From Marchantia polymorpha subsp. ruderalis (taxonomy: Eukaryota; Streptophyta; Marchantiopsida; Marchantiales; Marchantiaceae): a stretch of DNA of 64,000 nt. The notes beneath the pieces were generated by a model that saw only the letters and a program-made list of their open reading frames with translations, was not told the DNA's origin and searched no databases. Positions 12,011-25,762 of this stretch are shown here, piece after piece (within the stretch, counting starts at the first letter, position 1; every line of letters begins with the position of its first letter). The translations under genes and the position numbers were made by a program. The DNA is taken from assembly GCA_037833965.1 (NCBI GenBank), contig AP031353.1, forward strand, positions 29,886,501-29,950,500. Direction: 5' to 3'.

Positions 12011-14150
12011 CAAGACCCAGTTCAAACTCCTCAATTCAAATTTTTTCCGAGGTTGAGGCATCAACAAAATGATAAAGAAGCAACACATGAACACTCTTCC
12101 ACTTTGAGGCTAGCTATTGCCGCCTTTACTCTCCTTGCAATTAGCACACCTTGGAAGTTGCACAAAGTTGACTTTCAAAATTGACAGTTTGACAATGGAC
12201 TCATATACATCGTTTCCAAAAATAGAAACTATTAAAGGATGTTTCGTCTGTCAATCTACGCAAGCATACTTCTCTCCTAGTAGATCCTCTAAAACTTCTC
12301 CGCTGAGTCAAGATTGTAATATAAAGACAAGATATACAATTGACAAGATTACATTTCGCGATACAATTGTATTTGTTTAATTTTTCATTTCAGAAATAAA
12401 TTATGAACATTTCGTACTTAAATTTTCATTATATAGTTAATAATGAAATTTTAAAAAGGAAACGCATTAAACGTTCTTCACATCTATTTTAATTCCATGA
12501 TTGAGAAGTATATCATGTTACCTTGCCTCGAAATTTTGTTTCATTACATATCTCTCTATCTATTCAAGAAGTGTCACTCATCTCCATTGGTAGGCTGCAC
12601 TATCTTGTTAGAGTGACGCTGGAGTATATCACAAGAGATTACCTGCACCTGGCCTGTTAAGATAATGGGTTGTGACACATGCTTTATAACAACCAGAAAA
12701 CATGGTAGAATTATTCATTTGTTTGGATTTGATCTTCCCTTCTATTCCCATCGGCTAACGGTGAGGACATTCTGTTATACATTGTATTGAAATGATCATT
12801 GCATCATATTCCACCTAAATCCGTACTCAAAACATGTCCGCGAACTATGTGGTGATGTATGAAAGTAATGGCATATCACGATGATGAATTACTCAAATCA
12901 ACACAGGAAGCGAGAAAGTAATTGACTGGACTCAAATCTGCCAACAAATGTGCTAAGAGATCTCCTTTCTAGACTTCAAATACCTTGTACAGTACTGTTC
13001 CTGAAAACCTTCGTCTGTATACATAGAAAGTGGAGAGGATTGATGGGACTTTGAGCAAGCTCTCCTGTACAACTTGGACGGTTGATTCACTTCAAATTTC
13101 AAGCAAAGACAGTTCCAGCAAAGGATGTTCAAGAAGAACACATCTCAGCCCTAATTGCGTATTCGAAAGTAGTATACGGAATCTCAGACGGAGAGCCATA
13201 ATATTGCAAGCTCTATATCATGACGTGAATCCAAAAGTGGAGTCTGGAACTGACGAACATGGTCTCTGGAGTTTTGAAGTGCCAAGTCAGTCCAGTTGCT
13301 GAGCTGAAAGGAGGTACGATGAGCTTCCTCAGCTTAATGAACAGGTTCACTAGATACAACCTTATGTAGATCTCGGGGCTCGCGAATGTCCAACGGAACT
13401 AGCTCTCCCGATTGCAGCATTTCATAAGCTCTCCTCAGGGATTCCAAGGTTTTCACATTTTCTCTGTGAGCATCCGGTTTGCACGACGAGGGCTAATAAT
13501 GGCAATTAGCACCCCACTGTCAAGCCAGTTGATCAACTAGCTACACAGCCGTCACGTTCCTCGAACCAATGGTAAAGGGTTGCAACAAATCTGTCCACAA
13601 TTTCACACACGGAAGGCTACAAATTCCCGTCACTTGCTACATTCAGTATCGAGAATAGGCCAGAGCATATCTGCCGTGGTATTCAGCCGGCTCTGAACGT
13701 GGATCAACAAACAACGAAGACAAAACAAACTTCCATCCATGTCAGAGAGAGTGTCACACATGCGGTAGGGTTCTCCGGAATAGTGGGTAAGAATCGCTCC
13801 GGTGCCTGAACTGGAAATGTTCAAATTCCTCCTCCAGCGACATTATAGCTCCGGTAGATAGTAGGTGCTGTAAATGGTTGGATATCCGGCGCACCGAAGG
13901 GTTTGCAGATATCCGGTGCAACACAGAGCTCCCTCGCATCAAACCCTTGTTGATCACTGATGTAAGTCACGGGTTCTTTCCTCGCTTCAGCCCTGCACCC
14001 GTTTTGTGGTGGGCCAGACCCGTCTTAATGACCCTTTGCTTGATACTTATATTGATCGGAAAATTCGGACTGGTGATAACAGATGTCGAAGGCAGAAGCG
14101 AGTGGACCTGGTAACATCGCGAAGAGGTGGCCTTATCAGGACGTGAAAGT
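12011..14150. other. Unassigned moderate-GC region
   Basis: After the copia fragment the composition becomes gene-like, especially 12950-14110. Open frames of 60-90 codons occur on both strands (for example plus 13030-13302 and plus 13878-14114), but none shows a domain or a convincing splice chain. It could hold a non-coding transcript, a decayed gene or distal promoter sequence of the U-box gene. Confidence 0.3.
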
Positions 14151-15536
14151 CAGCACACGTCAGACTTACTATTATTTTTTGTTTTTACCCCGCGGCTTCG
14201 TTTAAAAGGAATGTGCGGAGTTTTCATTTTGTCCAATTTCTTTTCAGTTTATTGTGCCTAAAAAAAATCCTGCTTTTAGCGATCCAGCTTCGCGCTGGAG
14301 AAGCCAGAGGCCAGGCCGAGCCGAGCGATTGAGTAGGAAGTGGCCTTCATTTGATGGAGAAATCGTCCCAAATTAGGATCCAAGCGGAGGGAGGAAATCC
14401 TTAGCAAGTTGAAAGGCTGAGGAGCAGATATATCTGCGGGCTTGTGCGTGGTTGGTGGTGGGAGTGTAGAGAATATGCACGAAGGATGTAATATGTGGAA
14501 GTAGAAACAGGGGCAGAAGTCACGGAGGGAGGGAACGGACGATTGTGTAGGGTCGTAGATGCATACTTACGATCTCGCACTGGTTTACAATCTTAGAGGA
14601 GAGGTTGATTGCTGGTTCCTTTGGTGCATTTGAGGTCGATCAATGATTATATCGTCTTGTAACATTATCATTTTTCTGTCCTGGCATCGGGCGTGTGTGC
14701 TCTTGCTGCTGACATCGGCGTCGACTTGTGCGCTGGTTTTGACGAACCCTGGGGATATCTTACCTCTAGTACGAGGAGAAACCCTATTCGAATGCGGGTA
14801 TGGATGTTGCCGCAAGCCTACGATATCTACTGTGTGTCTTTGGCGTGCTATTTGTGTCTGGGGCGAGTGGCTCTTTCTAGGAAAGCATTACGGGTTATTG
14901 AGGTCTTGGTACTGCTGGTTTTCTGGTAAAGAGTGATTTGTGTGTCTACATTCAAGCCTGCTGACGATTTTTATGATAGAATGGGAGTATCGTTGGCGTC
15001 TTTTGAGAGATGTCCATTACCTGCACTTTTGGCACTCCACGCTTTCCCTTTCCCGTCACCTGGAGCGGGTCCACCGTACTTGTGTGTGCGACTCCTGTAT
15101 TTCTTTCATCTACGTGGAGTAGAAGCAAGGAGGTTACAGGATCTTATGGCTTGATGAATTCGAATTCCTGTCACTACTTGAATGTCAAGTTTCTTTCAAG
15201 ACTCACACATGTTCTTGTGGCCTGCTGAATGCCCCAACTATTTGTATTGCAGGAAGTTGGCATGGCAGCAAAATGCCCCACAGCAATCTAAGCCTCCGGG
15301 GCAAGTTCAGGATTCGCACCGTGCAGCGGGAGAACGAGAGAGAATTTGTGTTAGCAGGTGAACGATCACTAGGGACAGATTTCTTAGGCTTTCCAGAGCG
15401 GAGGAACGTTTGCGGAGGAAAAATAAGGCGAATATTTAGTAGGTTGTGAAAGTACAGGGTGGCTGAAATAGGGGCGTGAGAGTGCAGAATGTGCATTCTC
15501 TGTGTGGCGTCAAGGTGGTCCCGGCGCATTGTTACG
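14151..15536 (+). promoter_or_regulatory. Leader and proximal promoter of the U-box gene
   Basis: GC rises from about 14180 onward upstream of the 15537 start codon. A TTTGTATTGCAG acceptor-like site ends at 15252, so an intron in the 5' untranslated region is possible, though no donor could be fixed. An in-frame upstream ATG at 15489 would add 16 residues to the protein. Confidence 0.35.
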
Positions 15537-18500
15537 ATGCTGCCTTGGCTCATCATCCCCCTCATTATTTTATGGGCGCTCTCTCAGTTGTTGCCTCCTG
15601 GATTCCGTTTTGAGGTGACTTCTCCAAGATTAGCCTGTGTAGGTGTGTTATTAATTAGTTTGGGATGGTACGAGCTTGCAATGCCGCGCTTGTCTATGTG
15701 GCGTGCAAGACGTAGTGCTCTTCTGCGAGAAAGAAGAAGGATCGAAGCACAGGAAGCTGCGAAATGGCGCAAGGAGGCAACCAGGCGGTGCCGCAACTGC
15801 CTCTCAGCATACCGCGACCAGACACCTGGTGGTGGGAGATTTATGTGTACATTTTGTGGGCATGTTTCGAAGAGGCCAGTTCTGGATGTGCCAGGAGCCT
15901 CAGCAGGGGTGGGAATTACGGGAGGAATGGCCCCAGGCGGGCCGTTAGGAGCTATTCAGCCTACAAATGGTGCTGGATCAGTACCAGGAGGTATCTTTGG
16001 ATCAAGAAGCTCACGAGGATGGGGTGGAAGGGGCTGGCCTGAAAGAGGAGGCTGGGTGTCAGGGGGCAGAGGCTGGACAGGAAATAAGGCATGGGCTGGA
16101 GCACCGGCCGGTGTGGGATGGGGAAGCGCGAATGGGTCTTGGGGTGCAACGAATTGGCCGGGAAGGAGTTGGGCAGGTGCAGCATATTGGGGAGGAGGAG
16201 CAGGGGGTCCGACTGGTGGTGGAGTAGGCGTTGGAGCAGGCACCTGGGCAGGTAATGGGTATGGTGGGGGTATTTTTGCAGGAGAGAGCTGTGTGGCAGG
16301 CGAGGCTCATCAGGGTGGCCTTTTCTTTGCCCTTTACAAGGGTTTTTCATTCGTCTTTTTTTGTTTAAGATGGGTGTGGAGAAAGCTGTGGAGAGGAGAG
16401 AGACCCGGGGAAGATGGAAGCGTGAATGGAGGTCGGAGAGGTGGACAAAGGAAAGGGGACGAAGGTGGAGTGTCTCAAGGAAGCAGGGGTGACAAAGCAC
16501 GAAGAAAGGCCGAGGAGAAGCGACAGGCACGGCTTGAAAGGGAGCAACTTGAAGCAGAAGAGAGGAGGCAACGAGAAGAAGTAGCACGCCTTGTAGAGGA
16601 AAGACGAAGGCAACGTGATGAAAAGCTGGAGGCTGAGAAGGAGAACGAAAGAGAAGCTGCCGCTGAGCGTGAGCGAGAACTTAGGAGAGAACGGGATGCA
16701 GAAAAACGACGACTAGAAAAGGTCAAGGAAAAGGATAAGGAACTGGCAAAGGAAAAGTCGAGGGACACCGACTCAGAAGACTCGAAGAAGAAAAAAGAGA
16801 AGGATCACCCGGACAAGAAGAGTGATGGGGAGAAGCGTGTAGAGGTTGAAAAGAAGCCCAGTTCTGTGCCAAATGGTGAGGTGAAGAAACCTTCGAAAAG
16901 TTCAAGAGGAGGAGGTGTAGAATTAGGGTGCAAGGGGAATGACCTCCCGGTCAAAGCAGGACCTGGAGTTTGTGGGAAATCTGGGAGTACGAGATACTTA
17001 GGTCCAGTGAAGGGAACAGGTGTGTCGTCCCTGAAGAATGGAGTTGCTCACCAAAATAATACATCATTTTGGGGCAAGGGATTAACAGGGGGTTTACATC
17101 CAGGAAGCAAGGCTCCTAAAGCTGCCTCCCTTTCCAATTCTAATCAACCTGCGGGAAGTAGTGCATCAGGGATTTCAAATGGAAAGCTGACAGACAGCTC
17201 ATACTCTCCGTGGAATAGGATGCCTTGGACTAAGGTTTGGGGAAAAAGTAGTCAATGTCCAAACGAGAGTAGCGTGGCGCCACTATCAGGACCCTCGAGT
17301 TTGAGTGCGAGGCCGGATGTTGTCAATCAGACAGGTGGAAAACCCCACATGAATGGCTCCAGTGGGAGTAGTGTCTCTGACCTGCCACATTCAACTGTAA
17401 GTGTTAATTTCTCATTTTGGCAGATCCTAAAGTTTTTGCTCTGTTTGTCCTCCTCAAAATATCCCGAGATCGAGAGAATTTACTCCGTCCTTTGTGGGTT
17501 GTTAAGAAGGATTTGACATCCTTACGAGTACCAGGTTTTATGATGCGTACCAAATTTGTTCAAGTTACTTGATTGCCGCCACCTTGAAGAGCCAAACAGT
17601 TATCTGCAATGTTCTTATGGAAATGTTTGTTTTGGATACGGGAGAGTCTACTTATCTGTCAAACCCCCTCTGCTAGCATTACATAATCTTGGCTCTCGAA
17701 ATACAATAAAAAGAATGATACATCTCTTCCTTTTTTTTTTTGGGGCATACATGCCTCCAGCAGAGCACACGTAGTTTTGACATGCGGGGCCCATGTTTCA
17801 TTTTTATGCCGTTCCAAGAGTGTTGAGGGTATATGTAAAGTAATAGCAATGTACAATTGTCATTTTTTTTGCTTAACTATGTTTTCTCCTTGGAACGTTC
17901 TTTCAATGGACATATTCTGAATTTTATAATATAAATACTGATACGCAGATGGGATTGTTGTCAGCTTACTAATTTCACTTTCTTTGCCCAAAGAGACATC
18001 GGATGTATGGTCATTATACTGGGTCCTTTAGAAGTAACACATAGATTTGTGCTGTCCAGTGAGAGGAATTAGATACGTTTATCTCTAGGGTTTTGCTTCC
18101 CTAGACCGACACTGAATTTTGATTCTTTCTTTTATCATGTTACGGACCGAAGGTCACAAATTTGTAATATTCTGCGTTGTGTAACGGGAAGGTAGGCCAT
18201 GGTCTCATCTCTTGTACGTGTTTTATATGTTCTTTTATCATGGTCATAGCTTCTTTTTACCTACATAGACTTTGTACATACATTAGAGTGGCCCCTCGGG
18301 TCCGCGCTGGGATTGAATCCAATCGTAATACTCCTGTCTATAACATGCGTATAATCAGGATCTCATTGATACACGCTCATTTCTGCGCTGGCTTTTGAAT
18401 AGAACCTGCCAAAACAGCCCATTCTACCGCTCTCAGAAAGTTCGCTCGGTCCTGGTGCCCTTCACATTGGTGGCCTTCACATAATGTATTTTTAACTTAT

Positions 18501-21500
18501 GAAAGTGTCTTGTAGGCTCATTTGATTCATTACTTGATCGTCATCTACAATTGCTTACTTTCTGATGCTCAACTATACTCTTCAAGTATCGGATTCCACT
18601 AACCAGAGTGATTTAAGTAGGTTACAGCATACCTATTTCACATGAGCAAGAAGTTTGGTTCATCATCTTGCTAAGCTGCAGGGTACAACGGAGCTTTTAG
18701 CCAACGGCACATCATATAACTGTAGCCATAATTTAGCCGTTCGGACTTAGTACCTGTACTAGATCTTGCTAGATAAACGTATATTATATATATATACCAA
18801 CTTCTGTAAATGATTCTCGGTCACTTTTCACGGTACTTGAATTTTGCTTATCGGTTGTTGAGCAGGAATCGGTTGTAATGTCAGAAAATTTCGGAAATGA
18901 GGTTTACTTTTCTCGAGAAAGCGCATTGCATCACGCTAGCAACGAGGATTTATTGTACAATAAATCTCGTTTCACTCAAAGAAATCACCAAGAGGTTTCT
19001 AATTTAAACCATGTTAGAAGAATTTTGTCACAGAAATTTGCTGCAAACCACGTTAACGAATTAGATTCGTAATACGTTTGACAACTGACCATCTACTGTA
19101 ATCCGTGGTTGCGGATAAAACTGAAAATGGCATCTGTTGTGCATATCTTCTAGTTGTTTTCGTACTCACAACCGCAGGTGTTACTTTTCCAAGTTATTTT
19201 TTTTGACAATCGGATCAAAACTTGAAGATGAGTTTGTCACAAGAATACTCGAGTTTGACCTTTTCATCTATCAATATGATGTGCTGCAGTTGAGTGATTC
19301 CAGATGTGGAATCACTCATTTCATTGACTGACCACAGATCATATGCTTGTTTATAACCAGAAGATTCACAATATATGTTTGTTGTGAGGATTTCACGATC
19401 CCTATTGTGTCGTCTCCAGCAACTCTCAAACTCTCTTACAAAGTTAAACTATAATTCTTGAATCTTGATTCACATCCTGCGTGTACTTGATATGTTCATC
19501 TAAGAAATGTTAAGTGAAGAATATTACCAACAAGGTGATTTTATACTGGTTTCGACGTCAAGAGTAAATGTGTCAAGAGTAAATGTGAATATTGCGAGGA
19601 TGTAAATTGTCGAAACTTGTAATTATATTGAGGTTTCATCCCTCTTCATTTCCTGCAACCCTTATTGCTTCGAGTTTCTGCTTTTGATGCTTGACGGAGG
19701 CCGTGAGGCGATGGGAAGTGCCAAGTATCTTGTGTACGCAGGGTGTATTGACAGCCAGCCCCAGGTTTGCTGTCTCTGTGGTGTCTGCAGGATTTGCCTG
19801 GGTATATCGAAGCACCTAAGTGTTGAAAACCTTACTTTACGCCATGTCGTGCCGAAACATGCACTGTTAAACCCGTCCGCTTATATGTGATTGCCTAATG
19901 ATACTCGTCTCCGAGATGTTGGTCATACTCTTTGGCCCCTGCTGCATCCAATCTGCCAGTCCACAATTCACTTTTGATGATAACCGATTATTACTGTTTG
20001 GTTTTATGCTTTTTTCTTTTCTTATCTTTCTTGACTTCTCAGTACAGTTTGTCTCCAAGTTGCATTTGGTCATCAGGTCTCTGTTCAGATTTTTCAGTTT
20101 CCTGATTTGCGTGTTTCTTGACGTTGTTAGATTCAAATTCCGGAACTTACAACTTACAAGAGGCGACCTCATTTATTGTTCGTTTTGGATCTTTTCTTGC
20201 TTGTTGACCTTATTATGTCTTCGCCGTACATATCCCTCTTGTCTGCATGTGTTACGTCTCTCCGGACTTCGCTTCAGTGCTCTTGTACTAAGAGACGAAA
20301 CACATGCGGACAATAGGTATACATACGGAGAACACATGATCAGGTGAACAAGCAACCAGATATGCGGTTGACCAAGCACACATCATTTTGTGGGATGTAC
20401 CATTATGAAGTATTCAGAGCATCAGTTCTTCACGCATGCCGACCCATTATAATAGCATCAGTTTACAAACCGCGTCCATCTTTCTGTTTCTGAATTGACT
20501 TTTGCCTCCCATTTTAGTAGTGTGTGTGGGATGACGGAATTGGTGGTAAATTGTGGTACTTTCCACATCCACACGTTCAAGATTATGCAACATCTCTAAA
20601 ATCTTGGAAGAGCTCGCTTTGGCTGGTGTAGCAAGATCTGGATTATGTAGTTCATTTTGAATCGTTGCTGGCACATTGTATTCTAGTCGGTTCTTTATTT
20701 CTGTGTAGCCGAATGATTCTTCTTTGTTGTAAAATTAAAAACATTTTCTTTGGTGCAGGTGGATGCGAAACAGCAGGCTCCGGTTTCTTCTCAGTCATGG
20801 CAACGCCTTTTTTCAAACAACAACGCTCCATCTCCACCTTCAAGTCTCGAAACTCACCAGGAGCCTAAGCAGCCTGTGGAGCATACAAAGTCCTCTGTAG
20901 ATACCCCGAGTGCTCCTTTGGAATCACACACCACTCTGATTTTTGGCCATGGTCTTCAAGGATCTATAATCACGCAACCCTCATGTGTGGTCGCTCCTGT
21001 CGGACCACCTGTACATTCATCTGCTCCTTCCACTGTACCAACTTCTTCACCTTCAGTTACAAGCAGTGTCGCTAGTTCTGTCTTCACTCCTGCCCACGGT
21101 ACTCTTTCATCAAAAATGTCTGTGTTGCCTCCTCTTGTGGCTCCTACCCCAATAGGGAAGCCACTACAAGTACCTGTTCACACGCCTGTATCTGGCCCTC
21201 TGCATATGCCTGCTCCCATTCAGGTGCCAGTTCCCATAACTAGCCAGAGCCAGACCCATGTGCCGCAGGACCAACTGCCACAGCTTCTGGAACCTTGGGG
21301 GCAACCTCCGTTATCCCTAGATGATCCTAATGAAGTACAGTCTACAGGGGACAAGTGGCAGATGTGGGACACTCCACAGTTGGACCAAAGGCAACTGCCC
21401 AGCTTGGCAGAACCCCTGCCTTGGAACTATCTGGGCAATAGTTTCATGAACTCACAGAAGGACTCACTAAGGACTCTCTCCCATTCCTTAGAACCTGAAA

Positions 21501-22716
21501 ACCAGTTGCCGGCCTCCCTTTTCTCTCCACATCAGCATGTGGGTGTAGGTTGTAGCAGTGGTGAATTTTTGACCCCGTTGCCCGTTGGCAATAGCCAGAG
21601 TCTGTGGTCGGATAATTCTGCCTTTGAGTCTGCCTTGCGAATATGGGCTGATTCTGAGTCGCTTCAGCGCGTACCACCAGAGTTTGTTGACTGCATCACG
21701 CAAGAGGTCATGCAGGACCCTGTTATAACTGCTGATGGCCATTCGTACGAGCGTGCAGCCATTGAAAGGTGGCTCCAGTACGTTCCTATTCCTTCTTCAT
21801 CACACGCGTTTTAGTTTGGTGTTGTTTCCTGCTGTGATTCAAGGTCTAGATCGAAATGTTATTATAATTCTCTCTTATTACTTTGAATTGACGATCTTAG
21901 ATAGTTAGGGGTGGCCTCATCGTTAAAGGATTGTGCTTCGTACGAGTTTCCATTCGATCATTGTTTGTCCCCGTGGATGTATCTTGAAGCATTCAGTAAA
22001 ATCTTGTGCCACTGACTAAAGCTTTATTTTGACCACGTGCAATATTAATTTTGTAATGTTTCTATTGCAGGACACATGATACAAGCCCTATCACCGGAGA
22101 AGTTTTGCCACCACCGCCTGGCGGTTATGGAAGTGGTGTAGATAAAACTTTGCGTCCTAATCATATTCTGCGGGGTCAAATCATTGAGTATCGAGAGAAC
22201 ATGGCACGTCAAATTGCTCGAGGGTAAGTTCAACGAACCGGTACTACCGGTTAGAAATTTAAGTTATTATCATGCTGACTTAGAAGTGTTTTGGAAGATC
22301 CGTGGTGATGTCCACTTTTTTCTTTAGAATGGTCCTAATTCTGAGATAGAAATTTACTTTTGACTGTGAACGTTGCAACATGTAGAGCAGTTTAGTTTGT
22401 TCTTCATCTTTGCGGTATGCCTTCTTTTGCTCGGAGCTCGTACTGCGATGGAAGGAAAACTTCACACTTCACAGGTGAAGTATGGAGTGTGATTCAGTCG
22501 ATTATGAAAGCTAATTGTAGTTCCCTTTGCAGGCCTGTGCAGGAGAGTACTAGAGACAACAGCTGGTCGACAGTGGGTGGTTTAGGTCTGGGCAACTCAG
22601 CATGGTCTACAATGCCAAATACAGAAAGACCACACATCGGAAGCATTTATACAACTCCGGGTGCACAGTCAGTTTGGTCCTACAATGGACCTCTGAATTC
22701 AGTGCTGCCTTTGTGA
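15537..22716 (+). CDS. Membrane-anchored zinc-ribbon, coiled-coil, U-box protein (predicted E3 ubiquitin ligase)
   Basis: Coding exons are 15537-17396, 20759-21777, 22071-22223 and 22533-22716, joining to 1071 residues with consistent phase. Donors are GTAAGT, GTACGT and GTAAGT; acceptors are TGGTGCAG, TATTGCAG and CTTTGCAG. Residues 1-18 (MLPWLIIPLIILWALSQL) are a membrane anchor and 32-48 are a second hydrophobic segment. Residues 85-107 hold a CRNC-x15-CTFC zinc ribbon. About 120-258 is Gly/Trp-rich, 260-286 is again hydrophobic, and 315-440 is a highly charged Lys/Glu/Arg coiled coil. Exon 2 encodes a Pro/Ser/Val-rich linker. The U-box lies at about 926-1005 (FVDCITQEVMQDPVITADG, SYERAAIERWL, SPITGE). 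U-box domains recruit E2 enzymes for ubiquitin transfer; the substrate is unknown. I chose 15537 because family proteins, as I recall them, begin MLPWL. An ATG at 15489 is the alternative. Confidence 0.85.
17397..20758 (+). other. 3.36-kb first coding intron of the U-box gene
   Basis: The intron runs from GTAAGT at 17397 to TGGTGCAG at 20758 and falls between codons. Reading through the donor continues in frame to a stop at 17514-17516, adding about 40 hydrophobic residues, so intron retention would give a protein without the U-box. Many poly-T stretches are present. No internal exon or transposon with clear ends was found. A 15-bp direct repeat (GTCAAGAGTAAATGT) lies near 19557-19585. Confidence 0.7.
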
Positions 22717-23250
22717 TATATACATTGAAGAGAGAATGACGTGGCTTATGAAGTTTCCATGAAATGTCGTGAAACATCCTCCTGTCCTCTGGTCTTCTGC
22801 ACAAGAGCTATCTTTGTCTGTCAGGTGGATGTCACTATATATTATGGAGTGTCAGTGGATGATTAAGGGCGAGTTTGTTATGTGTCTGGATGTTTAAGTG
22901 ATGTTCAGGTGAACTTTCAAAATCAGTTCGGCTTTCCTCCGCCCTATGTTTCTTGAAAAAGATCCTCGGTATCATCCTGCATGTCTCCGTTTTCACGTTG
23001 TATTCTCTTGGTCACGGGGATTTCTTGCGTTTCCGATCATATGTTTCTACAGCTCCTCAGTACGTAATACCTGTATCCTAAATTGGATATTTTGGTTTTC
23101 AAGATTATGCATCAAAGGGATGTATCTATGATTGCGAGCATGATCTTCGGCGCCGCACATGTTGAAAGTATTACAGTGGGAACGAATGAATCAAAATTTC
23201 AACGTGTCATCCGGCAAATAAAGGTTTTGGAGAGCGAGATTACAGAAGGT
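22717..23250 (+). other. Probable 3' untranslated region of the U-box gene
   Basis: The stretch follows the stop codon with no further recognisable coding. A canonical AATAAA occurs at 23217-23222 and is a candidate poly(A) signal. Confidence 0.4.
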
Positions 23251-25199
23251 TATTGTCTGCACGGTGCTTGAAGCAAAATCTAACGAGAACAATATGATTG
23301 GCATTTACATGAGGTGAATTTTGGTTTTACCATGTGGTGCACGCCTTTTCCCCATTTGTTTTGAGTATCGCTGTTTATTCTGTGCAAGAGGCGAATAAGC
23401 CCATGACTGTGTGTACTGTGGATCCGGAGGTCACTCGCTCCTACTCGAAGACGACATACGATGCGTGGCTTTAAAGCTGATGATCGGATTCACGTAGACG
23501 CAGTGGCCAACGCAGTGCAAATAAGGAGATCAGCTCACCTGGACTTTGAATTAATAGTCTGCAACAACGGACGATATTTAAAAGAAAGGGCCGGACGATA
23601 CAGGATGACGTCGGCGAGATGAGCCCGATAGCTGAGCCCTTTCGAGCTCCGACAAACCCATGGGGATACATCGTAGTATAAAACAGCAAGCAGGTTGATT
23701 TTAAAGTATGCCTGTAGACGACCGTGATTGTGCTACGAGAGCAAAGATTTTGCTGTGAACGACCAGGTAAGACCTGAACCAAGTATTTTGTACAACTCAG
23801 TTGGTTGGGCACGTCACACGTACATGGCATGCAAAGATGCACCAGCTGACCAATGAGATGATGCCGAGTGCTGGTCGCAAGATACTATTTTCCACCAACG
23901 AACGAACATTGAAATTGGGAAGGGAGTGGCAAGCGTCCGATCACTCCGATCAGCGCAGCTGATTATTTACTTTTCTTAACTGGAATGGTGGATATTGCTT
24001 CGAAAGCATGCTGAAGCTGCCTGCTTGTGTAATCTATACAATAGTGACGAAAATATAGAAGGAAGAGAGAGAGGATGAGGTGAGAGATCAGTGCCGGTCG
24101 CTTTTGTAAGGTGCACAGGAATCGACTTCTCATTTACCTACCTTTGGTACCGAATGCCATTTGAGGACCTACTCTTAAGGCCCACTGTCTTCTACCTACT
24201 CCCGTGCGATTCCTCGACCACAATGCTCCCAGGCTCGTCTAGCATGCACAAATCCGAAACCTACTACTTCTTCAACTTGACAAGTTGTATGTCGAGCGAG
24301 TAAAAAAGAACGGTTGGAAAATTTCTCGACCAGATTCCAACAACAATTGCCCAAACTGACCGAGAAACCCCACAATCGGTAGGCGATCGATCGTTCTCGC
24401 GCCTCAAGTGAAGGCGATGAACTCACACCTGTCGAGCGGGACCGCAAGATATCTCGGCTGGAGGAACAGGGGTAGGCAGAAGCGCTTGTGGGTCTACGGG
24501 CAACACACGTGAGGAACGGGAAAAAATCCCCTGAAGCAGTGGAGGGATGTCGGAGTGTACAAGGCGTACGTACAGCCCCATGAACAACAACAGCATGGCA
24601 AGGTCGCGCAGAGCACAGGGCTCCCTCCCCAAATCATCGCAGCGAGAAAGGTGTCATATGACTTGGCGACACCAGAACAAACGGTGCCTGCCCTCCCGCA
24701 GGCCCAGAGCGCCACCATGGACGAACCAGCGGTGTTCGATCCGCCAGCCTCTTTGAGGCAGAGCACTCACTACCTTTCCAGCACTGAGCCCCTCTCCTTG
24801 GTGACCGCCTCAGACAGTGCCCCATCAACCAAACCTGTGGTTTAGGGAATCCCCGGCCGACAATCCAACTGATTCTATCTAGTGCTTTGATTATTCCGAA
24901 AACTGCTACCACCTACACTCTTTTTGCAGCCTTGGGTAAGTTTGACTCCTCTCAGGTACCCGTAACTTTTATCGGATGAACGGGACGCTCTTCGATTCCC
25001 CGACTTTTCAGCCTCCCGAGGGAGGTCGCTCGAGCTCACTGCCCGTATCGGCGATGGATGGACGGACCACAGGCGGGGCATGGTCCAGCCTCGAAACCAT
25101 CGAACGGTCTGTCCGGTGCTGTTCTCGTGCGAGCTGTGTGAGAAAGATATTTTGCAACGGAGCGAAGTGCGGCCTGTGTAACTCTCGCTGGGGGAAGAC
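23251..25199. other. Intergenic region between U-box and starch synthase genes
   Basis: Moderate GC. A plus-strand open frame at 24555-24845 (Gln/Pro/Ser-rich, 96 codons) and several overlapping frames exist, but none has a recognisable domain or spliced continuation. I assign no gene. Confidence 0.4.
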
Positions 25200-25762
25200 G
25201 AAGGCGCGGGGAGTCTGAATCTCGGCGACCGGCTGTAGGAGGTCCCCGAGCATGCGACCGGAGCCCAGAGGACAAAGTTTGGGGGCGCCGAGAGAGAAGG
25301 GACTGGTGGAGGTGGTGGTCGCCGGGAGGAGAAGGAAGGAAGGAAGGGAACGGAAGCGCAGGGAAGGGAAGGGAAGGGAAGGGGAGGCCGAGAAGAGAAG
25401 AGAAGAGAACAGGAGAGGAGAGGAGAGGGCAACCAAACGAAGAGCAAGGGGAGGAGGGACCACGCGATCATCGCGATCCTCAGCTGCAGGGCCAGAGTTG
25501 GGAGTCCGAGCAGTAGCGATTGCCATCGCATGCACGCGAGCAGAGGGGATTGTCACCGCGATTTCGGTTCGAGCATTGAGGTCGCAGGACAGTCGTTGCG
25601 TGGTTAGGGAGTGGTCGAGGACGGAGAGCAGGTGGAGGAGGATGATAGCTTGAATTTGTAGCTTGAATAATAGCTCTCGCGACGGAGAGAGGGAGGGGCC
25701 ACTCGGGAAGGCGGGGGAGAAACGCGCAGGTTTTGGACATTGTTGTATGAGGGGTTGCAGGA
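25200..25762 (+). promoter_or_regulatory. SS1: GC- and GA-rich leader of starch synthase gene
   Basis: This stretch lies immediately upstream of the start codon at 25763. It contains a purine-rich microsatellite at about 25325-25432 made of GGAA, GGGAA and GAGAA units. Such GA-rich tracts are common in plant core promoters and leaders. No TATA box was identified. Confidence 0.45.

Noticed and set aside
15956..16768. Long minus-strand open frames opposite the U-box gene
   Set aside because: Shadows of the Gly/Trp-rich and Lys/Glu-rich coding exon; their Pro/Leu/Ser-rich content follows from the plus-strand codons.
24555..24845. 96-codon Gln/Pro/Ser-rich plus-strand open frame
   Set aside because: No recognisable domain, no convincing splice sites; not enough to call a gene.
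24875..25653. Several open frames of 130-218 codons on both strands upstream of starch synthase
   Set aside because: They arise from GC- and GA-rich leader composition and overlap one another in all frames.
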